Assembly (NCBI RefSeq): GCF_036250675.1
Contig: NZ_CP109592.1
Span: forward strand, 8,184,001 to 8,248,000
Source: Streptomyces sp. NBC_01689
GTDB lineage: Bacteria; Actinomycetota; Actinomycetes; Streptomycetales; Streptomycetaceae
Direction: 5' to 3'
Length of the DNA stretch: 64,000 bases
A program made the position numbers and the translations under genes. This document shows, one piece after another, positions 40,672-51,518 of this stretch. Position 1 is the first letter of the stretch. Each line of letters starts with the position of its first letter. Below the pieces are notes generated by a model that had not been told where the DNA came from, ran no database searches, and saw only the letters and a list, made by a program, of their open reading frames with translations.

Positions 40672-41613
40672 TCAGGACGCGCTGTCGACGCCCAGGCGCT
40701 CCAGGAGCCCGGCCCGCAGTGCGGCGAAACGGGGGTCGGCGATGTCCCGCGGACGCTCCAGGCCGACCCGTGTCTCGTGGGCGATCACGCCCCCGTCCAT
40801 GACCAGGACGCGGTCGGCGAGGAGCAGCGCCTCCTCCACGTCGTGCGTCACCAGCAGGACCGCGCAGCCGCGCCGCCGCCACAATTCGCCGACCAGCCGC
40901 TGCGCCGTGATCCGGGTGAGGGCGTCGAGCGCGCCGAACGGCTCGTCGAGCAGCAGGAGATCGGGTTCGCGTACCAACGCCCGTGCGAGGGAAGCGCGTT
41001 GGGCCTCTCCGCCGGAGAGCGTCCGGGGCCACGCGTCGGCGCGGTGGGTGAGGCCGACCTCGGCCAACGCCTCGTCGGCGAGCGGGCGTCCGGGCTTCCC
41101 GGGCAGTCCGAGCAGGACGTTGCGCCACACCTTCTTCCACGGCATCAGCCGTGGCGCCTGGAACGCGACGGCCTTGCGGCGCGGGACGAGGACGGAGCCC
41201 TCGATGTCGCGGTCGAGCCCGGCAAGGATGCGCAGCAGCGTGGACTTGCCGCAGCCGCTGCGGCCCAGCAGCGCGACGAACTCACCCCGTTCGAGGGTGA
41301 GGTGGAGGTCATCGATGACGGCGCGGCCGTCGAAGGCGCGGGTGAGTCCCTGGACGCGTACGGCCGGGTGCGGTGCCGACGCCTCCGCCCGTACGCGCGA
41401 CCGTGCCGACGGCTCCGCCTCTCCCGCCGCCCGCGATCGCGCCTTCGTCTCCGCGGGACCGGGTGCCGGTGCCGGTGCCGGTGTGAGTGTCGGTGCCGCT
41501 GTGGGTGCCGGTGCGGGTGCCGGTGCGGGTGACTGGGCCTCAGGGGACGCGGGCGGGTGCGCCGATGCCCCCGCGCTCTCCGTGGTCACCGGCCTGTGAA
41601 CGTCGGTCGCCAT
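40672..41613 (-). CDS. ssuB: Aliphatic sulfonate ABC transporter ATP-binding protein with N-terminal Ala/Pro extension
   Basis: 313 aa from the ATG at 41613 (MATDVHRPVTTESAGASAHP). The first 75 residues are a low-complexity Ala/Pro/Thr stretch (APAPAPAPTAAPTLTPAP and on), absent from typical 255-aa SsuB. The ATPase part has Walker A GRSGCGKST (about 118), signature LSGGEAQRASLARALV (about 197), Walker B LLLLDEPFGALD (about 221) and H-loop LLVTHDVEEAL. It drives sulfonate import. The start lies 28 bp inside ssuC (41586-41613), so translation is coupled. A shorter start near residue 80 is possible if the extension is not translated, but no better ribosome-binding site is seen. Confidence 0.9.
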   Translation of the reverse strand: MATDVHRPVTTESAGASAHPPASPEAQSPAPAPAPAPTAAPTLTPAPAPAPGPAETKARSRAAGEAEPSARSRVRAEASAPHPAVRVQGLTRAFDGRAVIDDLHLTLERGEFVALLGRSGCGKSTLLRILAGLDRDIEGSVLVPRRKAVAFQAPRLMPWKKVWRNVLLGLPGKPGRPLADEALAEVGLTHRADAWPRTLSGGEAQRASLARALVREPDLLLLDEPFGALDALTRITAQRLVGELWRRRGCAVLLVTHDVEEALLLADRVLVMDGGVIAHETRVGLERPRDIADPRFAALRAGLLERLGVDSAS

Positions 41614-42482
41614 TGCAGCAACAGCCTTTCGAGGGAACGGACGATGAAGTCGGCGAGCAGGCCGAGGAAGGCGTAGACGATCAGACAGACCACGATCACG
41701 TCGGTCCGCAGGAAGTCGCGGGCCTGCACCATGAGGAAGCCGATCCCGGCGTCCGCGTTGATCTGCTCGGCGAAGACCAGCGCGAGCCAGGCGATCCCGA
41801 GGGAATAGCGGAGCCCGGTCATCGCCCCGGGCAGCGCGCCCGGCAGCACGACGTGCCGGACGAGTCCCCAGCGGGAGAGCCCGAGCGACTCCCCGGCCTC
41901 GATCAGCCGGGAGTCGACCCCGCGGATACCGGCGTACACGTTCAGATAGAGCGGGAAGGAGACGCCCAGCGTGATGATGGCGATCTTCGGGGCCTCGCCG
42001 ATCCCGAACCAGATGATGAACAGCGGGATCAGCCCGACGAAGGGCACGGTCCGCAGCATCTGCACGCTCGCGTCGACCAGATCCTCGCCGACCCGGAAGA
42101 GACCGGACACGAGGGCGAGACCCGTGCCGATGACCACCCCCGTCAGCAGCCCTGCGGCGACGCGTTGCAAGGACACGCCCATGGCGTTCGGCAGGGAGCC
42201 GTCGGCGACCAGACCGGCGCCGACCCGGGCGATGGTGCCGGGCGGAGCGAGCACGTCGGGGGTCAGCACACCTGTGACGCCGAGGAGTTGCCAGAGCGCG
42301 AGCAGCAGCAGCGGTCCCGAGGTGCGGCGCAGCCACCGGGGGACACGGGCGCGGCGGGCGGAGACCGGGACGATCGGAACGAGTTCGGGTGGCTCCGGCG
42401 GCCGAACGGTGTGCTCGGAAGCGGCGGATGTTCCGGGAAAGCCGGTCCCGGAGGGGCCGGGCGGGGCATGACTGATGGTCAT
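41586..42482 (-). CDS. ssuC: Aliphatic sulfonate ABC transporter permease
   Basis: 298 aa from the ATG at 42482 (MTISHAPPGPSGTGFPGTSA), preceded by GGAG. A Pro-rich cytoplasmic N-terminus is followed by six hydrophobic segments. The importer coupling motif (EAA loop) is at EAGESLGLSRWGLVRHVVLP (about residues 197-216), and ALVFAEQINADAGIGFLMVQ precedes the last helices, as in SsuC/TauC. It forms the membrane channel of the sulfonate importer. It is the first structural gene after the leader peptide, an order (permease, ATPase, binding protein, monooxygenase) that differs from E. coli ssuEADCB. Confidence 0.92.
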   Translation of the reverse strand: MTISHAPPGPSGTGFPGTSAASEHTVRPPEPPELVPIVPVSARRARVPRWLRRTSGPLLLLALWQLLGVTGVLTPDVLAPPGTIARVGAGLVADGSLPNAMGVSLQRVAAGLLTGVVIGTGLALVSGLFRVGEDLVDASVQMLRTVPFVGLIPLFIIWFGIGEAPKIAIITLGVSFPLYLNVYAGIRGVDSRLIEAGESLGLSRWGLVRHVVLPGALPGAMTGLRYSLGIAWLALVFAEQINADAGIGFLMVQARDFLRTDVIVVCLIVYAFLGLLADFIVRSLERLLLQWRPTFTGR

Positions 42483-42636
42483 GGATGCTCCACGGGGAGG
42501 AGAGCGGCCGGAGGCGGGTACGCCCGAGCCCCGCCGCGTCAGGAGCCGGATGCGGGCTCGTGACGTGCGGGTGGGGCGGAGCGCGGGCGCGCCGGGAGGG
42601 AAGAGGGCCGTGCGGGCGGCCAGGGGTGAAAGGGCG
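42483..42636 (-). promoter_or_regulatory. Leader/attenuation region between the Cys leader peptide and ssuC
   Basis: 154 bp between the leader stop and the ssuC start. On the minus strand it contains GAGCCCGCATCCGGCTC, a GAGCC/GGCTC hairpin, and near the end a pyrimidine run CTCTCCTCCCC that can mask the ssuC GGAG. Alternative pairings that depend on where a ribosome stops in the leader are plausible. Folding was not run. Confidence 0.45.
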
Positions 42637-42720
42637 TCAGCAGCCGCGGCGACACGCGGCGGAGGCCACCCGCAGCAGGTCGATGTGACCGCGCGTGGTG
42701 AGCAGGGCTGAACGCAACAT
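42637..42720 (-). CDS. 27-aa leader peptide ending in Cys-rich tail, probable cysteine attenuator of the ssu operon
   Basis: The minus strand from the ATG at 42720 reads MLRSALLTTRGHIDLL and ends CRRGC, followed by TGA (42637-42639). The pattern of a basic start, RxHIDLLRV, and a C-terminal CRRGC matches the short leader-peptide family found upstream of sulfur-assimilation and sulfonate genes in Streptomyces and mycobacteria. In those systems ribosome stalling at terminal Cys codons under low cysteine is thought to raise expression of the downstream genes. No Shine-Dalgarno sequence precedes the ATG, but a -35/-10 pair places the transcription start on the A of the ATG, so it is probably translated as a leaderless mRNA. 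Confidence 0.8.
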   Translation of the reverse strand: MLRSALLTTRGHIDLLRVASAACRRGC

Positions 42721-42727
42721 GCGGCAG

Positions 42728-42757
42728 AAAGTAGTCAGCCTGTCGATGCCCGGTCAA
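42728..42757 (-). promoter_or_regulatory. Promoter of the ssu leader, -35 TTGACC / -10 TACTTT
   Basis: On the minus strand, TTGACC (complement of 42752-42757) and TACTTT (complement of 42728-42733) are separated by 18 bp. Seven bases follow the -10 before the ATG at 42720, so +1 should coincide with the start codon. The spacing and boxes fit a housekeeping sigma-HrdB-type promoter. Confidence 0.65.
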
Positions 42758-42840
42758 TGGTGTCTCGCGGACTGGACCCCGTCACCACGGCCGCCGGTCC
42801 GGTCGTAGGCGCAGCCCGGCGCACGGGTGAGAATCGGGGC

Positions 42841-43263
42841 ATGTCCGATGCCTTCACCACCCGAGTCCTGAACATCACCACCGGCTCCGCGGAGACGGTC
42901 GTCGATCTCACCCGCGACTGCGAGGCCTTCCTGCGGGAGGCGGCGGCCGGGCGCGACGGTCTGCTGAACGTCTTCGTACCGCACGCCACGGCCGGGATCG
43001 CGGTCATCGAGACCGGCGCCGGAAGCGACGACGACCTCCTCGCCGCCCTGCACGCGCTGCTCCCCTCCGACGACCGCTGGCAGCACCGCCACGGCAGCCC
43101 GGGTCACGGCCGCGACCACGTGCTCCCGGCACTCGTCCCGCCGCACGCGACCCTGCCCGTGCTCGGCGGACGGCTGGAGCTGGGGACCTGGCAGTCGGTG
43201 TGCCTGGTCGACACGAACGTCTCCAACCCCGAACGCCAGGTGCGGCTGAGCTTCCTCGGCTGA
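42841..43263 (+). CDS. YjbQ/UPF0047 secondary thiamin-phosphate-synthase-type protein
   Basis: 140 aa from the ATG at 42841 (MSDAFTTRVLNITTGSAETV). Conserved family segments are FVPHATAGIAVIETGAGSDD and LPVLGGRLELGTWQSVCLVD, ending NPERQVRLSFLG. The His residues in PHATAG and in RHGSPGHGRDH form the likely active site. Members are small trimers that can substitute weakly for ThiE; the physiological role is unclear. Transcribed divergently from the ssu leader with a 120-bp gap, single gene. No good ribosome-binding site precedes the ATG (GAATCGGGGC). Confidence 0.88.
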   Translation: MSDAFTTRVLNITTGSAETVVDLTRDCEAFLREAAAGRDGLLNVFVPHATAGIAVIETGAGSDDDLLAALHALLPSDDRWQHRHGSPGHGRDHVLPALVPPHATLPVLGGRLELGTWQSVCLVDTNVSNPERQVRLSFLG

Positions 43264-43476
43264 GCGAGCGCGTTCCGCGAGGCCCGTCGCGCACGGCGTC
43301 CGCGGGGCGGGCCGGGGTCCGCGGGGCACCCCTTGATGATCTTCACGATGGCGGGGACGCACGACCGGCCGGTGATGATTCGGCCCAGGCTGTTCTGGTC
43401 CGGGTGTAGACAGGGCAACAGTCACGAGGGCGCCCCGTCGGGCGCGCCCGTCGCGAACGTCAGGAAGGGACTGTGC

Positions 43477-46851
<3,375 letters not shown>

Positions 46852-46879
46852 GCGGGGCGGGGCGGTGCGGGTCGGTGCC

Positions 46880-46913
46880 GGCCGTCGCCGACCGGCACCG
46901 ACCGGCGACGGCC
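46880..46913. terminator. Hairpin between convergent pyc and the dehydrogenase gene
   Basis: GGCCGTCGCC (46880-46889) pairs with GGCGACGGCC (46904-46913) around a 14-nt loop. An overlapping alternative, CGGTGCCG (46873-46880) with CGGCACCG (46893-46900), is also possible. Located 29 bp after the pyc stop, convergent with the following gene. Confidence 0.7.
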
Positions 46914-46964
46914 CTCGCAGGCCGGGCGCCCGCGCGCAGGGAGTGGTCCGGGTCCCGGACCGGG

Positions 46965-48182
46965 TCACTGCTCCCGTATTCCCCACGGCGACCCGTACGC
47001 GGTGAGCAGGTCGAGGAAGGGGCGGGCCGAGAACGCCTCGGGGCCGAGGACCCCGGCGCCGCTCCACGCCCCCGTGGCCAGGAGTTCGAGGGCCACGACC
47101 GGGTTGACGGCCGTCTGCCACACCACCGCCTGGGAGCCGTACTCGGCCATCGACCACTGGTTGTCGACGACGTGGTACAGGTAGACCTCGCGCGCCGCGC
47201 CGTCCTTGGTGCCGCGCACCCACGTGCCCGCGCAGGTCTTGCCGTGCATGCGCTCGCCGAGCGTGGCCGGGTCCGGCAGACACGCGGCCACGACGTCCCG
47301 CGGCGACACCCGCACCGGGCCCGCGGCGCTCGGCACGGTCACCGGGTCCGTGCGGTCCAGCCCGAGCAGATGCAGCGTCCTGAGGGTCTGGATGAACTCC
47401 TCGCCCAGGCCGTACTTGAAGGTCACCCGCCGCGCGTCGATCCAGCGCGGCACGAGCAGCACCTCCTCGTGCTCCACGTTCACGCACTCCACCGGACCGA
47501 TGCCCTCGGGGAAGTCGAAGACCTCCGGCTCGCTGAACGGCGCCGTGGTGAACCAGCCGCGGTCCGCCTCGTAGACGACCGGCGGGTTGAGGCACTCCTC
47601 GATGGTGGTCCAGATGCTGAAGGACGGAGCGAAGTCGTAGCCGTCGACGGTGAGGTTCGCACCGTCGCGGATGCCGATCTCCTCGATCTCGTCGAAGAGT
47701 TCGTCGGCGGCGTAGCGCGCGAAGACGTCGGACAGCCCCGGTTCGACCCCCATGCCGACGAGAGCGAGCGCGCCCGCCTTCTCCCAGTCGGCGGCCTGCG
47801 CGAACTGCGCGTCGCCGAGCATGACCCCGCACTCGTCGTACGGCCGCTCGGGATGCGGGCGCGACAGGGACATCGCCATGTCGACATAGGTGGCGCCGGC
47901 CGCGCGCGCCGCCTGGAAGAGGGGCATCACGAACCGTGGATCGGTGGCGTTGAGCAGGACGTCGCACCCGTGCCGGCTCAGCAGCGCGGTCACCGCGGCC
48001 TGGTCGGACGCGTCGACACGCTCGGCACGGAAGCGGCCGGCGTCGGCGAGCGCGGCGACCGCGGCCTCGGCGCGGCCCAGGTCGTAGTCGGCCACGACCA
48101 TCGTCTCGAAGAAGGGGCGACGGGCCGCGATCCGGGTGATGGCGGTGCCCACACCGCCGGCTCCCACAAGCAGAACACGCAT
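46965..48182 (-). CDS. Saccharopine-dehydrogenase-family oxidoreductase
   Basis: 405 aa from the ATG at 48182 (MRVLLVGAGGVGTAITRIAA). An N-terminal Rossmann NAD(P)-binding motif, GAGGVG, is followed by a Sacchrp_dh_NADP core: DVLLNATDPRFVMPLFQAA, GATYVDMAMSLSRPHPERPY, ALVGMGVEPGLSDVFARYAA. The C-terminal catalytic domain contains RDGANLTVDGYDFAPSFSIW. This is the lysine 6-dehydrogenase / carboxynorspermidine-dehydrogenase-like branch rather than lysine-biosynthetic saccharopine reductase. The exact amino acid substrate is unknown. Divergent from a TetR regulator, which is its probable repressor. Confidence 0.85.
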   Translation of the reverse strand: MRVLLVGAGGVGTAITRIAARRPFFETMVVADYDLGRAEAAVAALADAGRFRAERVDASDQAAVTALLSRHGCDVLLNATDPRFVMPLFQAARAAGATYVDMAMSLSRPHPERPYDECGVMLGDAQFAQAADWEKAGALALVGMGVEPGLSDVFARYAADELFDEIEEIGIRDGANLTVDGYDFAPSFSIWTTIEECLNPPVVYEADRGWFTTAPFSEPEVFDFPEGIGPVECVNVEHEEVLLVPRWIDARRVTFKYGLGEEFIQTLRTLHLLGLDRTDPVTVPSAAGPVRVSPRDVVAACLPDPATLGERMHGKTCAGTWVRGTKDGAAREVYLYHVVDNQWSMAEYGSQAVVWQTAVNPVVALELLATGAWSGAGVLGPEAFSARPFLDLLTAYGSPWGIREQ

Positions 48183-48328
48183 GACACGGACTTCCTCTCT
48201 GCGGAGAAGGGACGTGCCCGCGCGGACCGGGAAGCGGCGCCCCTGGCGGCCGATCCAACGCCCGGCGCTCGGATAAGGTCAATGGTGTTGGCATAAGAGC
48301 CGAGGCGCGGCGGGACCGGGAGAGCGAG

Positions 48329-49048
48329 GTGGCGACGGTGCCGAAAGCGGTGGTTCCCGAGGAGAAGCGGCGGCGTCGGCGCCCCACCAGGAGCGGCACC
48401 GTGCTGTCCGAGCGGCTCATCGTCGAGACGGCCCTCAGGATGCTGCGGGAGCACGGCAGCGCGGGACTCAGCGCGCGCCGGCTGGGCCTGGCCCTGGACG
48501 CCGATCCCAGCACCCTGTACCGGTACTTCCGCGGTATGGACGATCTGACCCTGGCGATCGGCGACGCGCTGATCGGCCAGGCCCTGGAGGGCTGGCGGCC
48601 CACGGGGAAGTGGCGCTCGGACCTGCGCGGCCTCGGGCTGCGCATCCACGCCGTGTACGTCGGTCATCCGCAGGCGGCCCTGCTGACCGCGAACCGGGTC
48701 ACCGGCCGGGCCCACGAACTGGCGGCCGACGAGGCCATCCTCGACGTCCTGCGCACGGCGGGGTTCCCGTTGCCCGACACGGTACGGATCTATCAGGCCT
48801 TCATCGACCAGACCCTCGCCTTCGCCGCCCTCGACGCTGCCTCTCTGGCACTGCCCCGGGAGAGCCGCAGCGCCGACGAGGACATGTGGCGTTCGACGTA
48901 CGCGCGTCTGCCGCGTGCCACCCATCCCCGGATCGCGGAGGCGGCACCCCTCCTGGTGGCCCGCATGGTCGACAGCGCCTATCCGACGGCCCTGGAGATG
49001 CTGTTGGACAGCGCCGCGGCGCAGTGGCGGGCGCTGCGGGTCCGCTGA
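48329..49048 (+). CDS. TetR-family transcriptional regulator
   Basis: 239 aa from the GTG at 48329 (VATVPKAVVPEEKRRRRRPT), preceded by GGGAGAG. A basic N-terminus leads to an HTH: LIVETALRMLREHGSAGLSA then RRLGLALDADPSTLYRYFRG (about residues 30-72), and a helical ligand-binding C-terminal domain of the tetracyclin-repressor-like C-terminal type (WRSDLRGLGLRIHAVYVGHP). It lies 146 bp divergent from the saccharopine-dehydrogenase-family gene and is likely to regulate it. Intergenic CAATGGTGTTG near 48281 could be a half-dyad site but is weak. Confidence 0.9.
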   Translation: MATVPKAVVPEEKRRRRRPTRSGTVLSERLIVETALRMLREHGSAGLSARRLGLALDADPSTLYRYFRGMDDLTLAIGDALIGQALEGWRPTGKWRSDLRGLGLRIHAVYVGHPQAALLTANRVTGRAHELAADEAILDVLRTAGFPLPDTVRIYQAFIDQTLAFAALDAASLALPRESRSADEDMWRSTYARLPRATHPRIAEAAPLLVARMVDSAYPTALEMLLDSAAAQWRALRVR

Positions 49049-49126
49049 CGTCGACGTCGTCCGGACGTCTCGCGACCCGCGTCCGGACGGTGGCGGGAGC
49101 GCTCCCACGGCGGGAGGATACGGCTC

Positions 49127-49762
49127 ATGACTCACGAGCCGACGATCCGCCCGTACCGGGCCGAGGACCGCGCCGCGGTGGCCCACGTGTGTGTGATGAC
49201 GGCCCACGAAGGAGGGGACTCGCGGGCCGTCCACCCCGACCTGGAGCTGATGCCGACCCTGTTCGCCCACCCCTACTGCCACCTCGAACCGGAATTGGCC
49301 TTCGTGCTCGACGACGGGACCGGTCGGGCGGTCGGCTACGTGGTGGGCACCTCCGACACCGCGCGGTTCGTCCGGGACTTCCGGGACGTCTGGATCCCGG
49401 CCGTCGCCCCGCGCCACCCCCGGAGCGCGACGCCGCCGCGCTCGCCGAGCGAGGAGATGGTCGACCTGCTGCACCACCCCGAGCGCATGATCCTGCCCGA
49501 ACTCGCCGCGTATCCGGCGCATCTGCACATCGACCTGCTCCCGGACTGGCAGCGCAGGGGCCACGGCCGGGCGCTGATGGACACCCTCCTCGGGGCGCTC
49601 GCCGGTCGCGGTGTCCCGGCCGTCCACCTCGGCATGGTCACCGCCAACACCTCCGCCCGCGCCTTCTACGACCGCCTCGGCTTCCACGTGATCCCCGTAC
49701 CGGACCCGGGACCCCTGACGTATCTCGGCAGGCGGACGGGCCGGACGCGCCGCTCGCCCTGA
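49127..49762 (+). CDS. GNAT-family N-acetyltransferase
   Basis: 211 aa from the ATG at 49127 (MTHEPTIRPYRAEDRAAVAH). GNAT motifs: the beta-bulge YPAHLHIDLLPDWQRRGHGR (acetyl-CoA pyrophosphate loop QRRGHGR, about 143), and the following helix ALMDTLLGALAGRG, then HLGMVTANTSARAFYDRLGF (motif B). A Pro/Arg insert at about 90-105 extends the usual fold. It acetylates an amine using acetyl-CoA; substrate unknown. Probably transcribed with the TetR gene 78 bp upstream, or alone. Confidence 0.88.
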   Translation: MTHEPTIRPYRAEDRAAVAHVCVMTAHEGGDSRAVHPDLELMPTLFAHPYCHLEPELAFVLDDGTGRAVGYVVGTSDTARFVRDFRDVWIPAVAPRHPRSATPPRSPSEEMVDLLHHPERMILPELAAYPAHLHIDLLPDWQRRGHGRALMDTLLGALAGRGVPAVHLGMVTANTSARAFYDRLGFHVIPVPDPGPLTYLGRRTGRTRRSP

Positions 49763-49820
49763 TCCGCACGGGAGGTGCGGGCGGCCGTGTGCCGGGGAGA
49801 GGGAGGGGCCGGACTCAACC

Positions 49821-49850
49821 TTATGAGGATCTCCTGCCTCTTTATGAGGA
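49821..49850 (+). repeat. Two TTATGAGGA direct repeats 21 bp apart upstream of the rhomboid-like gene
   Basis: TTATGAGGA occurs at 49821-49829 and 49842-49850, exactly two helical turns apart, in an otherwise GC-rich 365-bp gap (49763-50127). They are good candidates for regulator half-sites of the downstream gene. The rest of the gap holds Arg/Asp/Ala-rich frames without ribosome-binding sites. Confidence 0.5.
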
Positions 49851-50127
49851 GACGTCCTGCGGTCGGTGGGGGGAGAGGGCATTGCTTGGGGCGGCGGAAG
49901 AACGTCACGGCGATGTCGGCAACGGAGCAGGCCGGACGGCGGGAGCCGGCGCCGGTCCACCACTGCGCGCCGTGCACGCGGGTGCGCACGAGGACGCGCA
50001 CGACGGCGCGCGTCCTCGTGCGCGGGACGACGCAAGGGACGACGCGCCGGACGGTGTGTGCGACGTTCCCCGCGACGTCCCCTGCGACGACGTACGCGGC
50101 CGGCGGGGCGGCACGGCGTACCGGTTC

Positions 50128-51078
50128 GTGTCGTTCGCCGGGCGCGCCCTGCGCCGCGAGTGGCACGGCATGGCCGTCGAACCGCTCCGGCAGCTGACGC
50201 GCCGTGGACTGTCCGGACTCCTGCTGGCCTTCGTGGCCGCCTTCGGTGTCGTCTTCTTCCACGCGATCGCCCAGCATCCGACCGGCGCCACGGTGGTGCG
50301 GCTGACCGGCGGGGTCACGGCGTCCCTGCCGTTGCCGCTGGCCCTGTTGCGCACCCCCGTGTCGCTGTACGTCCCGGCCCTCGACCTGCCCGTGTGGGCG
50401 GGCATCACCCAGCTGTTCCTCGCGTTCGCGCTCGCCGAACTCGCCCTCGGCCGGGCCCGGACCCTGGCCATCGCCTACGTCACCACGCTGGCCGGCACCC
50501 TGACCGTCCGCGTGATGATCGCGATGGGGCCGGGCTGGTGGGGCCTGGGTCTGCCAGCCAGGATCGGGGACGTGCTGGACACCGGGCCGTCCGCCGCGGT
50601 GGTCGGCCTGTTCACCTACCTCGCCGTCGTCCGACGCGCACCCGTGGTGTTCGCGCTCACCGGCGGCTCGATGGTGTGGGAGTCGATCGCGAGGCCCAAT
50701 CTGGCGGGCCGGGAACACCTGATCGCGGTGGCGGCCGCGCTGGTCCTCGGGCTTCTCCACGGGCGCCGGCGAAGATCCTTGCGGGCCCTGGCGATCCTGT
50801 TTCCCGAGCGCCGGACGGTGGGTCTCCCGACCCTCCCGACCGGAGCCGCTTCCGTCCCGTGGGCTTCGCCCGCCCCAACCGGTCCTGGCCCATGGTCCGT
50901 TCCTGTCCCGCCGTCCGTTGCGGACGCGCGGTCCGGCCCGGGGCCGTCCGCGAGGGACGGCTCGTCCGGGGACGGGGCGTCCGCATCGGACACCTTGTCC
51001 GGGCTGAGGCCAGCCGCGCGGACAGCCCGGCGGGCCGTCGGGCATCGCGCCGGCGACGCGTCGCCACGAGCGCGCTGA
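50128..51078 (+). CDS. Rhomboid-like integral membrane protein
   Basis: 316 aa from the GTG at 50128 (VSFAGRALRREWHGMAVEPL); an ATG at 50170 is the next candidate and the true start is uncertain. Six hydrophobic segments between residues 25 and 220. The pattern resembles actinobacterial rhomboid-like proteins: LFLAFALAELALGRARTL, LDTGPSAAVVGLFTYLAVV (Ser in the Gly-x-Ser position) and REHLIAVAAALVLGLLHG (His in the last helix), so a serine-histidine dyad could form, though the canonical GxSG motif is only partial. The last 90 residues are Pro/Ser/Asp-rich and disordered. Function, and whether it is a protease or an inactive pseudo-enzyme, unknown. Downstream is a terminator hairpin. Confidence 0.65.
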   Translation: MSFAGRALRREWHGMAVEPLRQLTRRGLSGLLLAFVAAFGVVFFHAIAQHPTGATVVRLTGGVTASLPLPLALLRTPVSLYVPALDLPVWAGITQLFLAFALAELALGRARTLAIAYVTTLAGTLTVRVMIAMGPGWWGLGLPARIGDVLDTGPSAAVVGLFTYLAVVRRAPVVFALTGGSMVWESIARPNLAGREHLIAVAAALVLGLLHGRRRRSLRALAILFPERRTVGLPTLPTGAASVPWASPAPTGPGPWSVPVPPSVADARSGPGPSARDGSSGDGASASDTLSGLRPAARTARRAVGHRAGDASPRAR

Positions 51079-51126
51079 CATGGGCAGAAGGCGTCCCCGT
51101 GGCGGACCCCCCGCGCGCGTGGGTGC

Positions 51127-51182
51127 CGGGAGGCGCGGTGTGTCGTCGGCGGACCGGCCCCGGCGTCGGCCCGCGCCTCCCG
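51127..51182 (+). terminator. Terminator hairpin after the rhomboid-like gene
   Basis: CGGGAGGCGCGG (51127-51138) pairs with CCGCGCCTCCCG (51171-51182), 12 bp, with a GC-rich internal loop of 32 nt. It separates the rhomboid-like gene from the riboswitch-controlled NlpC/P60 unit. Confidence 0.7.
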
Positions 51183-51342
51183 AGAAAGTACGCAAGAACT
51201 CGTCCGAGATCGTGAATACGACGAAGGTCACAATTACATATCGGACACTTCGCACATCAATCTTCACGCGAGGGACACAAGTTGGCTAAGTTGGCGCCAG
51301 GCCATACGACTTCCTCCGGCGAACCTCGCCGGGTCGGTTGGC

Positions 51343-51497
51343 CTCCGCCTAATCCGGTGCGGCCTCACGGCGACCGGAGCCGGGGACCCAACCGAACCCT
51401 GGGGTGAATCGGCCCAACTGCCCGACCGGGCAACGGCCGTAGGGCATACCTTCCGGATCTGTCCGCCCGAACCCGACAGCTAACTCGGTAGGCGGAG
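51343..51497 (+). promoter_or_regulatory. Cyclic-di-AMP (ydaO/yuaA) riboswitch
   Basis: The 5' arm CTCCGCCTA (51343-51351) pairs with TAGGCGGAG (51489-51497) as P1. Between them are the conserved ydaO blocks GCCGGGGACCCAACCGAA (around 51380-51397), GGGGTGAATCGG, CATACCTTCCGGATC and CCCGAACCCGACAGCTAACT. The class senses c-di-AMP and normally turns off cell-wall hydrolase genes in actinobacteria. The NlpC/P60 ribosome-binding site (GGAAGGAG, 51501-51508) follows P1 after three bases. An extra small hairpin (CCGGCGA/TCGCCGG, 51316-51332) precedes it. Recognised by sequence only; not folded. Confidence 0.93.
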
Positions 51498-51518
51498 TAC
51501 GGAAGGAGTACGTCCGTC

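Noticed and set aside
49775..50197. 140-codon plus-strand frame in the gap before the rhomboid-like gene
   Set aside because: Arg/Thr-rich low-complexity composition, no domain, and it overlaps the rhomboid-like reading frame at its end. It could still hold the true N-terminus if a frameshift exists, which cannot be judged here.
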